A stretch of DNA of 64,000 bases from Acetatifactor muris (GTDB lineage: Bacteria; Bacillota; Clostridia; Lachnospirales; Lachnospiraceae): contig JAMPHD010000007.1 of NCBI GenBank assembly GCA_023663635.1, forward strand, positions 50,296 through 114,295, read 5' to 3'. The translations under genes and the position numbers were made by a program. Below are positions 42,758 through 52,319 of the stretch, one piece after another (positions within the stretch are counted from its first letter, which is position 1; the number at the start of each line of letters is the position of its first letter). The notes under the pieces are model-generated. The model saw only the letters and a list, made by a program, of their open reading frames with translations. It was not told the origin of the DNA and ran no database searches.

Positions 42758-44218
42758 ATGGCTATAGTAAGTGATGAACAGATCATTAAAGTGTTGAGGC
42801 AGTATAATCCGTGGTGGCGGGTGCCCTCCGCGGTCAAGGAAGAAAGCAAACCGCAAAAACGCCTGGCTTATTATGAAACTCTTAAAATGTTGCAGCACAC
42901 GAGCATACGACGTTTCGTGGTTCTGTCCGGGGTGAGGCGTGTAGGCAAGACGACGATCATGTATCAGATCATGGATAAATTGATAGAGGAGGGAGTAAAT
43001 CCGAAGAATATTTTATATGTGTCATTTGACAATCCCATCCTCAAGCTTATCAATGTGGAAAACGTATTATCTATCTATGAGTCATTGTATCCCGTTCAAG
43101 GGACAAGATATGTCTTTTTTGATGAGATTCAGTATACCGAAAATTGGGAGCTCTGGATGAAAGTCATTTATGACAGCAGGAAAGATATCCGTTTGATCGC
43201 GACAGGTTCGGCAAGCCCTGTCTTGGAAAAGGGATCGGCTGACAGTGGTACGGGCAGATGGAATGTATTGAAAATTCCAACTATGTCATTTTATGAATAT
43301 TGCAGACTGCTTGGTCTGGAAGAACCGAAACTGCCGGAAAATTGGAAACTTTCACACCTTGTTCAAATGAATAAGGCGCAGCTCGGTGACTTAATGAGTG
43401 GTTTTGTGTCTTTGCAAAATCATTTTAACCGTTATTTGACGATGGGCGGTTTTCCGGAACTTGTGTTGTCTGATGATGACCTTTATGCGCAGAGGATGTT
43501 GCGGGAAGATGTGGTGGATAAGGTGATCAAGCGGGATGTATTGACCTTGTTCAACATCCGAAGTCCTCTTTTGATGGAAAAACTGTTTCTCTATCTATGC
43601 ATGAACGGTACGGAAATATTCAATGCGACTACTGCGGCCAAAGAACTTGAAAATACTTCCGTGGCAACCATTGACAGCTATATTGAGGCATTGGAGATGT
43701 CCAACCTGATCTACCTGGCGAAACCCATAAATGTTGGCAGCAAGGGAGCGTTAAAAGGAAAACCAAAGATTTTTATAGCAGATGCGGCCATTCGCAATGC
43801 GGTATTGATGATCGATGATGTGCTGTCGGAAGAAAAGGAACTTGGAGTCATGGTGGAAACTGCCGTATACAAGCATATTTTGTCCTTTTATCAGGGGAGC
43901 GCGGCGCAGATTGGTTATTTTAGAAAAGCGAGAGATAATCAAAAAGAAGTTGACGTTGTGATTGAAATGCCTCGTCAGAAGATTCTCTGTGAGGTAAAAT
44001 ATCGCAATAATTCCCACATTCCTTCCACGGATGCCATCGTGGAATTATGTCGGGATGAAAGCGCCAAAGTGACCAATGCGTTTTTGATCACGAAACAGTT
44101 GGAAGATTTCGGCATTGCCAGGCATGAGACCGTTACACCGATCCTGCGCGTTCCGGCAGTGGTATTTCTCTATCTCTTGGGCAAGGCGGAAGCGGAGGGG
44201 CTAAATGGCAGAATATAA
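42758..44218 (+). CDS. AAA_14/DUF4143 family ATPase
   Basis: A 486-residue ATPase. Walker A is GVRRVGKTT (near residue 57) and Walker B YVFFDEIQ (near residue 118), followed by RLIATGSASPVL, all typical of the AAA_14 domain. The C-terminal half is DUF4143 and ends with a nuclease-like pattern: EVDVVIEMPRQKILCEVKYR, resembling a PD-(D/E)XK core. These proteins are widespread in anaerobes in many copies, and their role is not established; some views link them to mobile DNA or defence. RBS GGAGG precedes ATG 42758. Confidence 0.87.
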   Translation: MAIVSDEQIIKVLRQYNPWWRVPSAVKEESKPQKRLAYYETLKMLQHTSIRRFVVLSGVRRVGKTTIMYQIMDKLIEEGVNPKNILYVSFDNPILKLINVENVLSIYESLYPVQGTRYVFFDEIQYTENWELWMKVIYDSRKDIRLIATGSASPVLEKGSADSGTGRWNVLKIPTMSFYEYCRLLGLEEPKLPENWKLSHLVQMNKAQLGDLMSGFVSLQNHFNRYLTMGGFPELVLSDDDLYAQRMLREDVVDKVIKRDVLTLFNIRSPLLMEKLFLYLCMNGTEIFNATTAAKELENTSVATIDSYIEALEMSNLIYLAKPINVGSKGALKGKPKIFIADAAIRNAVLMIDDVLSEEKELGVMVETAVYKHILSFYQGSAAQIGYFRKARDNQKEVDVVIEMPRQKILCEVKYRNNSHIPSTDAIVELCRDESAKVTNAFLITKQLEDFGIARHETVTPILRVPAVVFLYLLGKAEAEGLNGRI

Positions 44219-44287
44219 GTGGAGATCGGTTCCGTACATCATTCCGGATGGAAACTGCGATTTATTGATTATTGCATAAAACAATAG

Positions 44288-44293
44288 TAAAAT
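44288..44293 (+). promoter_or_regulatory. -10 box of the 44325 gene
   Basis: TAAAAT here is 17 bases after TTGATT (44265-44270); together they form a credible promoter 32 bases before the start codon. Confidence 0.5.
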
Positions 44294-44324
44294 TAGGCGA
44301 AAAGAAAGGAAAATTGTCAGGACT

Positions 44325-44852
44325 ATGGATTTCTACATTGATCGCAAGTTAAATACGGATTTCTTAAAAGAGCATAAGAAGAGCATGGAAAAATTATGCG
44401 CGGGATTCAATAAATGTGAGAAACGAAAAGTAGCTCTTATGAGTTTGGAGCGTCAGTTTAAAGCATATCAACAGTTGGCTAAAGACAGACAATGGGATAG
44501 CCGGGAGGAATATAGAGAAATACCGGATACCTGTTGGGACGCTATATTGAATAACAGGGAATTCGCGTTTGGCAATATTTTTGCCGCAAATATGGAATCT
44601 TTTTTGGAAATGTTACTTGACGATACGGGCGGCGAAGTAAGTTTCTGCCTGTTGAATATTGACTTTATTTTGAATTATTTAGATGAGGATAAAGCAATTC
44701 AGGATAAGAATGTGGCAAGTGAATGCATTAAAAGGGAAGTTGAGAATCAATCAAATGATGTAGTACAACAAAAGAACCTAAAAAATTTGACGGATGTGCG
44801 AAATTGGTATGAGCAAACAGATAATTTGATGGAGCATATATCAAATGCCTAA
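44325..44852 (+). CDS. Hypothetical protein
   Basis: A 175-residue soluble, mostly helical protein that I do not recognise. The N-terminal half contains EHKKSMEKLCAGFNKCEKRK and a helix ending ERQFKAYQQLAKDRQW; the middle has FAFGNIFAANMESFLEMLLD, and the C terminus is charged. It has its own promoter and an AAGGAAA ribosome site. Its neighbours (AAA/DUF4143 and Rpn-like genes) place it in an accessory region; an immunity or defence role would be guesswork. Confidence 0.62.
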   Translation: MDFYIDRKLNTDFLKEHKKSMEKLCAGFNKCEKRKVALMSLERQFKAYQQLAKDRQWDSREEYREIPDTCWDAILNNREFAFGNIFAANMESFLEMLLDDTGGEVSFCLLNIDFILNYLDEDKAIQDKNVASECIKREVENQSNDVVQQKNLKNLTDVRNWYEQTDNLMEHISNA

Positions 44853-44868
44853 AGAAATACAAATTTTA

Positions 44869-44897
44869 TTGTAAACACGGACAATTTTCTGTATAAT
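44869..44897 (+). promoter_or_regulatory. Promoter of the second Rpn-like gene
   Basis: TTGTAA (44869-44874) and TATAAT (44892-44897), 17-base spacer, about 65 bases before the start. Confidence 0.7.
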
Positions 44898-44962
44898 TAA
44901 AGTGTGGATAGAGTAATCTATAATAGTTTCTGTCACAGATTTAAAGAAACTGAGGTGATGAG

Positions 44963-45829
44963 GTGCAGGATAGCATGAAACAAGCAGAAACAGAGGAAAA
45001 TATTGCCAAATATACGATCAAGAATAGCGTATTTTCTGATTTATTTAAGATAAAAAAGTATCTGTTACAGTTATATAAGGCACTTCACCCTGAAGACACG
45101 GCAGCGACAGAGGATGAATTGACAGACATAACGATAAGAAATGTTTTGACAGATAATCTTTATAATGATTTGGGGTTCAGTTTGGGAGAAAAAATTTTTA
45201 TCCTTGTCGAAGCGCAATCTGTTTGGACGTTAAATATCATAATACGGGCATTGTTGTATTTAGCGCAGACCTACCATGATTATTTTGAACGCACAAACCA
45301 AAACTTATACAAAAGCAAGAAAGTGAAAATGCCAAAGCCGGAATTATATGTGGTATATGTGGGCAATCATAAGAATATCCCCGATGAAATATCCCTGTCA
45401 AAAGAGTTTTTCGGCGGTGCTGATATTGCCATTGATGTAAAAGTCAAAGTTATTTGTGAGAGTGATACAGACAGTATCATCAATCAGTACATCATATTTT
45501 CAAAAGTGTATGATGAACAGAGGACAAAATATGGCAGGACAAAGAAAGCCATTACAGAAACTATCCGCATATGCAAAGATAGGAATGTTTTACGTGAGTA
45601 TTTGGAGGACAGAGAAAAGGAGGTTGTTTCGATTATGATGAGTTTGTATGATGAGGAAGAAGTTATGCGGTCTTATATTAGGAGTGAACGTTATGATGAA
45701 ACAAAAGACAACGCCCGCAGGCTTTTGAAATTGGGCAAGATAAAAATTGATGAAATATCTGAATGTTTTCCCGATTTGTCCGAGAATGATGTTAAGGAAC
45801 TTGAAACAGAGGTCATGCAGTTAGCATAA
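44963..45829 (+). CDS. Rpn-family-like putative nuclease
   Basis: A 288-residue soluble protein. SVFSDLFKIKKYLLQLYKAL with HPEDTAATEDELT, then NDLGFSLGEKIFILVEAQS, forms the D...(E)xQ core of the Rpn / PD-(D/E)XK transposase group. The C-terminal part carries repeated helices (RNVLREYLEDREKEVVSIMM) and ends in a short SECFPDLSENDVKEL tail. Rpn proteins act as DNA endonucleases in recombination. The start is GTG 44963 behind GAGGTGA, with ATG 44975 as an alternative. It is related in type but not closely to the gene at 30735. Confidence 0.72.
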   Translation: MQDSMKQAETEENIAKYTIKNSVFSDLFKIKKYLLQLYKALHPEDTAATEDELTDITIRNVLTDNLYNDLGFSLGEKIFILVEAQSVWTLNIIIRALLYLAQTYHDYFERTNQNLYKSKKVKMPKPELYVVYVGNHKNIPDEISLSKEFFGGADIAIDVKVKVICESDTDSIINQYIIFSKVYDEQRTKYGRTKKAITETIRICKDRNVLREYLEDREKEVVSIMMSLYDEEEVMRSYIRSERYDETKDNARRLLKLGKIKIDEISECFPDLSENDVKELETEVMQLA

Positions 45830-45862
45830 TCAGCAAAACAATTTAATATCAACAAACATCGT

Positions 45863-45902
45863 AAAGGCGCATGGAACAGTAAATGTAAACCATGCGCCTT
45901 TT
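45863..45902. terminator. Bidirectional terminator
   Basis: AAAGGCGCATGG (45863-45874) pairs with CCATGCGCCTTT (45890-45901) over 12 bases with T/A-rich flanks. It separates the Rpn-like gene from the convergent LRR array. Confidence 0.88.
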
Positions 45903-45951
45903 GCGGGTAGTCTCTCAGTAGAAGTTCACCAAATCTTATCCCCGAGCCCCC

Positions 45952-47373
45952 TCATTCCTTGGCGACCACATTGATCTCGGGAAATCTGTTTTGGAAATAT
46001 TGAACCGTTTCCGCGGGAACCTGAATGGTAAGGTTGCTCTTATCCTCGACATATGTAAACAGGCGTTCATCAATCTGTGTTATACTGTCGGGGAATATGA
46101 TCAATTCCAAATTAGGAGCTTCTAATGGTTTTATCAATGGAACTTTACAATTCTCTGAAAATTTCAAAGTCTTCAAAGAATCCATGTTCGTGAGTTCCGG
46201 GTACTGGGGAAAATCTCCGTGGGCATAGGTGGTATCCGAATAAGAAGTGACACTGTCCGGAATGATCAGTTCCTCAAGTTCACTGCAATCGGAAAAAGTC
46301 GAAGGAGGAAATGTTTCTATGCCTTCCGGTATATTTATATGTTTGATGGCAGTGCCGCCAAAAGCACTAACGTATAAATTTGCAATATTATAGCCGGAAA
46401 TAGTAGTGACGGAATCGGGAATCAGGATTTCCTCTATTTTTTCACAATTCTGGAATGTGTAACCTCCTATTCTTTGGAGATTACTCGGAAGAGATACAGA
46501 TTCCAGGCTTTTGCAATCTTTGAATGTGCCATCTATGTCGGTCACACACTCCGGAATGGTAATGGCAGTCTGCAGAGCGGTACACTTGCCAAAAGTATCT
46601 GCCCATTGGAGATCCGTTTCATATTCTCCCATAAACGTAATGCTTTCCAAATTTTCGCATCCCCAAAAGGTGTCGATGCCTGAAACATATATCACGGTGT
46701 CGGGGATGACGAGGCGTTCCAGTTGCTTGCATTTTTTAAAGGCCCCGTACAGTATGTATTTGATGTGTGTAGGGATCTCATACTCGCTGCCTATCGGAGC
46801 GCCGGGCGAGGCGGCAAAACCCTCGCCAAAAGCGATTACAGGATAGGTTACACCTTCATATACGATTTCTTCCGGCAAAGCGACTGCATATTCATCCATA
46901 TATAAAAGAACAGCTCCATTGGTGTATACGGTGCATTTGACGCCAAGATAGTCATAGGTGCCTACTTTATCACCGAATGCTGCCTCAAGATCAAATGGTT
47001 CTTGTGTTGCCGTATCCGTTTTTGCTGCTGTTCCGGATTCTTTGGCTGCCGTTTCGGATTCTTTGGCCGCCGTTTGGGACTCTTTTGTTGCCGTTTCGGA
47101 TTCTTTGGCTGTCGCTTTCGATTCTTCCTGCGTACTTCCGACTGCGGAGGATCCTTCTTTGGCGGCTGTGGTTTCCGAACTGTCAGGGCGTTTGGATTCA
47201 TCGGTTGTCTTCTTGGCTGATTCGCTTTCCGAACTGTCAGCTCCGGTCTCCCTGTCTGACGTTGTCGCGGAATCCGCTTTTGCCGGATTCCCGTAGGAAA
47301 AATTGGCACAGCCCGCAAGCGTCATAAGGAGTGTACTTCCGATCAGGATCATTGTTAAAATTTTTTGTTTCAT
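45952..47373 (-). CDS. BspA-type LRR lipoprotein 1 (last of the array)
   Basis: A 473-residue exported lipoprotein. The signal KQKILTMILIGSTLLMTLAG ends at a clear lipobox (TLAGC). A long low-complexity linker follows (residues ~25-125), rich in Ser, Thr, Ala, Glu and Lys, with several KESxTAAKES units. The LRR_5 repeats cover about residues 190-440 but are more diverged than in the other four members and lack the YAGT closing module. Such proteins bind host or microbial surfaces in some bacteria; a ligand cannot be inferred here. It is the only member whose signal begins MKQK rather than MKRK/MKRR. Confidence 0.88.
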   Translation of the reverse strand: MKQKILTMILIGSTLLMTLAGCANFSYGNPAKADSATTSDRETGADSSESESAKKTTDESKRPDSSETTAAKEGSSAVGSTQEESKATAKESETATKESQTAAKESETAAKESGTAAKTDTATQEPFDLEAAFGDKVGTYDYLGVKCTVYTNGAVLLYMDEYAVALPEEIVYEGVTYPVIAFGEGFAASPGAPIGSEYEIPTHIKYILYGAFKKCKQLERLVIPDTVIYVSGIDTFWGCENLESITFMGEYETDLQWADTFGKCTALQTAITIPECVTDIDGTFKDCKSLESVSLPSNLQRIGGYTFQNCEKIEEILIPDSVTTISGYNIANLYVSAFGGTAIKHINIPEGIETFPPSTFSDCSELEELIIPDSVTSYSDTTYAHGDFPQYPELTNMDSLKTLKFSENCKVPLIKPLEAPNLELIIFPDSITQIDERLFTYVEDKSNLTIQVPAETVQYFQNRFPEINVVAKE

Positions 47374-47413
47374 TTGGCTACCTCGCGCTTTTGTTGGTTA
47401 ATTGTGGTTTGCG

Positions 47414-49537
47414 TTAAAGGTCGATTACTCCGTCCGAGCAGGTGACTGTTTTTAGGAAAGAAGTGTTTTTCCATACGCGATCATTTCCTACTTTATTCCA
47501 TTCTTCCATTGTTCCGGCGTAATTGAGGTCTGTAAGAGATTTACAATCCGCAAAAGCCCAACTCCCTATACCTCTCAAAGCAGCCGGCAGTTCTACGCTG
47601 GTAAGGGATGTACAATCATTAAAAGCAAAAGTACCGATACTTGTTGAAGTATTTGACAGGTCCACACTGGTAAGGGATGTACAATTTTTAAAAGCGGTCT
47701 TTCCGATACTTGTCAGTTGTGTATTGCTCAGATCGATACTGGTAAGAGAGGTACATGTATAAAAAGCATCCTCTCCTATACTTGTTACAGCATCTGGCAG
47801 ATGGATATCTGACAGAGATTCACAACCGGAAAAAGCCTGCTTTTCTATATTTGTTACAGTATCCGGCAGCACGATACTGGTTAGGGATGTGCAACCCCAA
47901 AATGCCCCTTCTCCGATACTTGTCAGTTGTGTATTGCTTAAATCAATGCTGGTCAGGGATGTACATCCTCTAAATTCCCACTTTGTAAAATCTGTTATAT
48001 TATCTGGCAGACGTATACTGGTCAGAGACGTGCAGCCATCAAAAGCAGCCCGTATATTTGTTACAGTATCCGGCAGTTCTATACTGGTCAGGGACGTGCA
48101 ACCCTTAAAAGCACCCGGTATCTCTGTTATAGTTTCCGGCAGACGTATACTGGTAAGGGATGTGCAATCCTCAAAAGCCGAACCCATATTTGTTATTGAA
48201 TCCGGCAGATTTATACTGGTCAGGGATGTGCAACCACTAAAAGTCTCCCTTATATCCGTTATAGTTTCCGGCAGTTCTATACTGGTCAGTGACGTACAAC
48301 CCTTAAAAGCGCCATGTATATTTGTTATAGTATCCGGCAGATTTATACTGGTCAGGGATGCGCAACCTTGAAAAGCATACTCTCCTATACTTGTTAAAGT
48401 ATCCGGCAGTTCTATACTGGTTAGCGATATACATCCCCAAAAAGCCCTCTCTCCTATACCTGTTACAGTATTCGGCAGATCTATATCGGTCAGGGATCTA
48501 CAACCCGCAAAAGCATACCCTCCTATACTTGTTAAAGTATCCGGCAACTCTATACTGGTCAATGCTGTACAACCCACAAAAACATCCTCTCCTATATCTG
48601 TTATTTGTGTTTTACTTAAATCAATGTTTGTAATGGTTGTATCTCTCTGACTTACCTGAAACCCGTCAACTACAAAGTACTCGTCAGTAACTATTATTTC
48701 TGTTAAAGTAGCCGGCAGATCTATACTTTTAACACCCTTATCCATAAAAAGACCCGTGTCTATACTTGTCAGTTGCGTATTGCTCAAATCAATGACTTCC
48801 GGAAGTGACCAGCGCTCCTCAAAAGCGTCACTCGCTATACTCGTTAAAGTATCCGGAAAATCAATAAACAGAGTTATCGTCTCACAGGCAAAAGTACCGC
48901 TTTCTATAGTTGTCACTTGTGATTTCCCTAAATCAATATATGAAAGAGGATTACATCCGAAAAAAGCCTCCTTTCCTATACTTGTCAGAGCGGCCGGAAA
49001 GATAATATCTCTAAGATAGCCGCCACAAAAAGCACTCTCCCCTATACTTGTCAAAGTTTCCGGCAAAACAATACCGATAAGCGGGGAATTGCCAAAGGCC
49101 CAATCACCTATATGTGTTATTCCCTCCGGCAAAACCAATCTGCTCCAATAATAATCCGGATTCGCGTTAAATACGTTAGAGGGGTTCATTTCATTTTGAT
49201 CCCCATACGGGGTATAATCCGTTTCCACGTCCATACCCAAGTCGTCCCACGGCACAAAACCTCCGTCCTCCAGATAGAGGCCGGGCTCGCTGCCTATCAG
49301 ATCTGCTATAGATGTCTCCGATTCTTTTGCAATCTCTCCCGTGGATTCTGTCTGTGATTCTGTCGGGGCCGTCTCAGCCTCTGAACCGTCAGAGCGTTCT
49401 GCTCCCGCCGTTGTATTCTTATCCGACCCAGTTGTCCTGTCCGATCCCGTCTGCTTTTCGGAAGAGTTTCCGCAGCCCGCAAACGTCATGAGAAACAGGC
49501 TTCCGACCAGGATCATTGCTAAAATTTTACGTTTCAT
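47414..49537 (-). CDS. BspA-type LRR lipoprotein 2 (largest)
   Basis: A 707-residue lipoprotein with signal MKRKILAMILVGSLFLMTFA and lipobox FAGC, a Ser/Thr/Glu-rich linker, and about 23 LRR_5 repeats. Several consecutive repeats (about residues 400-510) are 22 residues long, reading TNI..AFKGCTSLTSI, while the rest are the standard 23. A closing module follows: NYAGTMEEWNKVG with TVTCSDGVI. The repeat DNA is highly similar from unit to unit, so expansion by unequal recombination is likely. The signal and linker are almost identical to those of the next gene upstream (49584-51095), indicating recent duplication or gene conversion. Confidence 0.92.
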   Translation of the reverse strand: MKRKILAMILVGSLFLMTFAGCGNSSEKQTGSDRTTGSDKNTTAGAERSDGSEAETAPTESQTESTGEIAKESETSIADLIGSEPGLYLEDGGFVPWDDLGMDVETDYTPYGDQNEMNPSNVFNANPDYYWSRLVLPEGITHIGDWAFGNSPLIGIVLPETLTSIGESAFCGGYLRDIIFPAALTSIGKEAFFGCNPLSYIDLGKSQVTTIESGTFACETITLFIDFPDTLTSIASDAFEERWSLPEVIDLSNTQLTSIDTGLFMDKGVKSIDLPATLTEIIVTDEYFVVDGFQVSQRDTTITNIDLSKTQITDIGEDVFVGCTALTSIELPDTLTSIGGYAFAGCRSLTDIDLPNTVTGIGERAFWGCISLTSIELPDTLTSIGEYAFQGCASLTSINLPDTITNIHGAFKGCTSLTSIELPETITDIRETFSGCTSLTSINLPDSITNMGSAFEDCTSLTSIRLPETITEIPGAFKGCTSLTSIELPDTVTNIRAAFDGCTSLTSIRLPDNITDFTKWEFRGCTSLTSIDLSNTQLTSIGEGAFWGCTSLTSIVLPDTVTNIEKQAFSGCESLSDIHLPDAVTSIGEDAFYTCTSLTSIDLSNTQLTSIGKTAFKNCTSLTSVDLSNTSTSIGTFAFNDCTSLTSVELPAALRGIGSWAFADCKSLTDLNYAGTMEEWNKVGNDRVWKNTSFLKTVTCSDGVIDL

Positions 49538-49583
49538 ATCCCGCTACCTCGCTTTTACTTTTATTGGTTGATCGTGGTTTGCG

Positions 49584-51095
49584 TCAGAGGGTGATCACTC
49601 CGTCCGAGCAGGTGATGGTTTCTATGGAAGAAAAAGAATTCCAGTCTGAAGTTACGAGACTAGTGTTAGATGCTTTATATTTATCGATCGCATTCCATTC
49701 CTCCATTGTTCCTGCATAAGTAACATTTGCAATAGAGCTACATCTCTCGAAAGCCCCGGATCCTATCTTGGTTAAAGTAGCCGGCAAATAGATACTTGTA
49801 AGTGCGGTACACTTCTGAAAAGCGCTACTATTTATACTTGTTATCTGCATATTACTTAAATCAATGCTTGTAAGAGATTCGCAGTGCTCAAAAGCGCTGC
49901 CTTCTATTTCTGTTATAGCATCCGGCAGATTGATACTTGCAAGAGATTTACAATACGCAAAAGCGTTATTGTTTATTTTTGTTAGCTGCGTATTACTCAA
50001 GTCTATACTTGTCAGTGCGGTACACCTGCTAAAAGCAGAGTCTCCTATACTTGTTAAAGTATCGGGCAAATAGATACTTGTCAGTGCGGTACACCCCCTA
50101 AAGGTCCCCAAATCTATCTTTGCTATCTGCGTATTACTTAAATCTATACTTGTCAGTGCGGTACACTCTTCAAAAGCAGAACTTCCTATACTTGTCAGTT
50201 GTGTATTACTTAAATCAATATTTGCAAGAGATTTACACTCTCTAAAAGCCCCTTTTCCTATTTCTGTTAAAGTATCTGGAAAACAGATACTTGTAAGCGA
50301 GGTCTCATCATCATAACCCGGGGCAAAGGCACACTCACCTATACTTGTTAATTGTGTATTACTGAGGTCAATACTTGCAAGGGATTTACAATCATAAAAA
50401 GCCTCTTTTCCTATTTCTGTTAAAGTATCCGGGAAAGTAATACTTGTAAGGGAATGGCAATAATAAAAGGCATCCTCTCCTATGCTTGTTATTTGCGTAT
50501 TACTGCAATCAACACTTGTAAGAGAAGAACAATACGCAAAAGCGAATTCTCCTATTCCTGTTAAGGTATCCGGCAGACCAATGCTTGTAATGGGTGTGCC
50601 GTAAAAAGCATATTCACCTATACTTGTTATTTGCGTATTACTTAAATCTGCGCTTGTAAGAGAAGGACAATTAGTAAATGCATAATTGCCTATTCTCGTT
50701 ATGCCATTGGGGAAAACTAATTCCCCCTCATATCCGGTATCCGCATAAACTCCCAAAACCTTATAAGGAGCTCCGGTTTCTGATCCATAATTATCCCTGT
50801 TATAATCCTTTTCCACATCTATACCCAGATCGTCCCAAGCTATAAAACTTCCGTCCGTCTGATAGAGACCGGCTTTTCTGCCTGTCGCGGTTTCCTTTTG
50901 TGTGTCTGATCCTGATTCCGCTTGGGCCGTCTCAGCCGCCGAACCGCTAGAGCGTTCTGCTCCCGCTGTTGTGTTCTTATCCGATCCCGTTGTCCTGTCC
51001 GATCCCGTCTGCTTTTCGGAAGAGTTTCCGCAGCCTGCAAACATCATGAGAAACAGACTTCCAATCAGGATCATTGCTAAAATTTTACGTTTCAT
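49584..51095 (-). CDS. BspA-type LRR lipoprotein 3
   Basis: A 503-residue lipoprotein with signal MKRKILAMILIGSLFLMMFA, lipobox FAGC, and a linker nearly identical to that of the preceding array member. About 14-15 LRR_5 repeats with alternating IDLSNTQLTSI and LPDTLTSIG types cover residues ~120-460, followed by the closing TYAGTMEEWNAIDKYK...TITCSDGVI module. A tyrosine-rich segment before the repeats (LYQTDGSFIAWDDLGIDVEK) is shared by all members except the first listed. Likely surface-exposed. Confidence 0.92.
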   Translation of the reverse strand: MKRKILAMILIGSLFLMMFAGCGNSSEKQTGSDRTTGSDKNTTAGAERSSGSAAETAQAESGSDTQKETATGRKAGLYQTDGSFIAWDDLGIDVEKDYNRDNYGSETGAPYKVLGVYADTGYEGELVFPNGITRIGNYAFTNCPSLTSADLSNTQITSIGEYAFYGTPITSIGLPDTLTGIGEFAFAYCSSLTSVDCSNTQITSIGEDAFYYCHSLTSITFPDTLTEIGKEAFYDCKSLASIDLSNTQLTSIGECAFAPGYDDETSLTSICFPDTLTEIGKGAFRECKSLANIDLSNTQLTSIGSSAFEECTALTSIDLSNTQIAKIDLGTFRGCTALTSIYLPDTLTSIGDSAFSRCTALTSIDLSNTQLTKINNNAFAYCKSLASINLPDAITEIEGSAFEHCESLTSIDLSNMQITSINSSAFQKCTALTSIYLPATLTKIGSGAFERCSSIANVTYAGTMEEWNAIDKYKASNTSLVTSDWNSFSSIETITCSDGVITL

Positions 51096-51124
51096 ATCCC
51101 GCTACCTCCACTTTTATTGGTTGT

Positions 51125-52288
51125 TTACTGGCTGATCGTTCCGTCTGAGCAGTAGATCGTCTTTTTCGGAGCGCCGTACGCCCAATTCCCCACTTTGGTA
51201 ATCGCGTTCCACTCTTTCTTTGTTCCGGCATAATTGATTTTTGTAAGAGAGATACACTCGTGGAAAGCCCAATCGTCTATCTTTGTGACACTATTCGGCA
51301 CATCGACACTCATAAGAAAAGTACAATCTCCAAAAGTAACGCCTTCTATCGTTGTGAGGGAATTCGGCAAAGTGATGCTTGTAAGAGAATCACATCCGGA
51401 AAAAGCGCCACTCCCTATACTCTCCACGGAATCCGGCAGGTTGATATATGTAAGATCGTCGCAGCGCATAAAAGCACACGTTTCTATACTTGTCAAGGTA
51501 TCCGGCAGAGCAATGCTTTCGAGATAGTAACAGTTCGTAAAAGCATCATGTCCTATATTTGTTATTTGCGTATTGCTTAAATCAATATCTACAAAATCCG
51601 CATAAGCAAAGGCATACGCCTCGATACTTGTGACGGTATCCGGCAAAACCGCACTTTTAAGAGATGTAAGATTAAAGACAAAACTTTCTATACTTGTTAT
51701 TTGTGTATTGCTCAAATCGGCACTTTTAAGATAGGAACAGTCCTGAAAAGCCCCGCTTCCTATACTTGTCAAAGTATTCGGAAATTCGATGGCTTTAAGA
51801 GATGTACATTTATTAAAAGCTAAAGCGCCTATACTTTCTAAAGTATCCGGCAAAATGATGCCTGTAAGAGAGCCGCACTCACAAAAAGCATACTCTCCTA
51901 TATGGGTGACACCATCCGGCAAGACCAACTCACCTTTATATTTGTTGTCAGTAAATACTTTGTAGGGACTTTTCGTTTCTGTTTGATAATTGTCAGAAGA
52001 ATAGTCAGTTTCCACATCTATGCCCAGATCGTCCCACGGTATGAAATCTCCGTTCGGCTGGTAGAGACCGGCTCCGCCGGTTTCCGGGTTTTCTGCTTGT
52101 GCGTCCGATCCTTCTTGGGTTGCCTTGGCCTCTGAACCGCCGGATTGTTCCGATTCTTTCGTTGTTTCTTTATCCGATTTTGCTGCCCTGTCTGACTTTG
52201 CCCGGTTTCCGGAAGAATTTCCGCACCCCGTCAACGCCATAAGGAAGATGCTGCAGATCAAGACCATCGTTAAAATTTTTCGTTTCAT
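51125..52288 (-). CDS. BspA-type LRR lipoprotein 4
   Basis: A 387-residue lipoprotein with signal MKRKILTMVLICSIFLMALT and lipobox LTGC. It shares the LYQPNGDFIPWDDLGIDVET segment with its neighbours, has about 10 LRR_5 repeats and the closing NYAGTKKEWNAITKVG module. ATG 52288 has GAGGTGG upstream; the frame to 52303 adds only a few residues. It follows the upstream member after 31 bases on the same strand, so the array could be one transcript. Confidence 0.9.
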   Translation of the reverse strand: MKRKILTMVLICSIFLMALTGCGNSSGNRAKSDRAAKSDKETTKESEQSGGSEAKATQEGSDAQAENPETGGAGLYQPNGDFIPWDDLGIDVETDYSSDNYQTETKSPYKVFTDNKYKGELVLPDGVTHIGEYAFCECGSLTGIILPDTLESIGALAFNKCTSLKAIEFPNTLTSIGSGAFQDCSYLKSADLSNTQITSIESFVFNLTSLKSAVLPDTVTSIEAYAFAYADFVDIDLSNTQITNIGHDAFTNCYYLESIALPDTLTSIETCAFMRCDDLTYINLPDSVESIGSGAFSGCDSLTSITLPNSLTTIEGVTFGDCTFLMSVDVPNSVTKIDDWAFHECISLTKINYAGTKKEWNAITKVGNWAYGAPKKTIYCSDGTISQ

Positions 52289-52319
52289 TTTCTGCCACCT
52301 CACATTTTGATTTAGTTGT

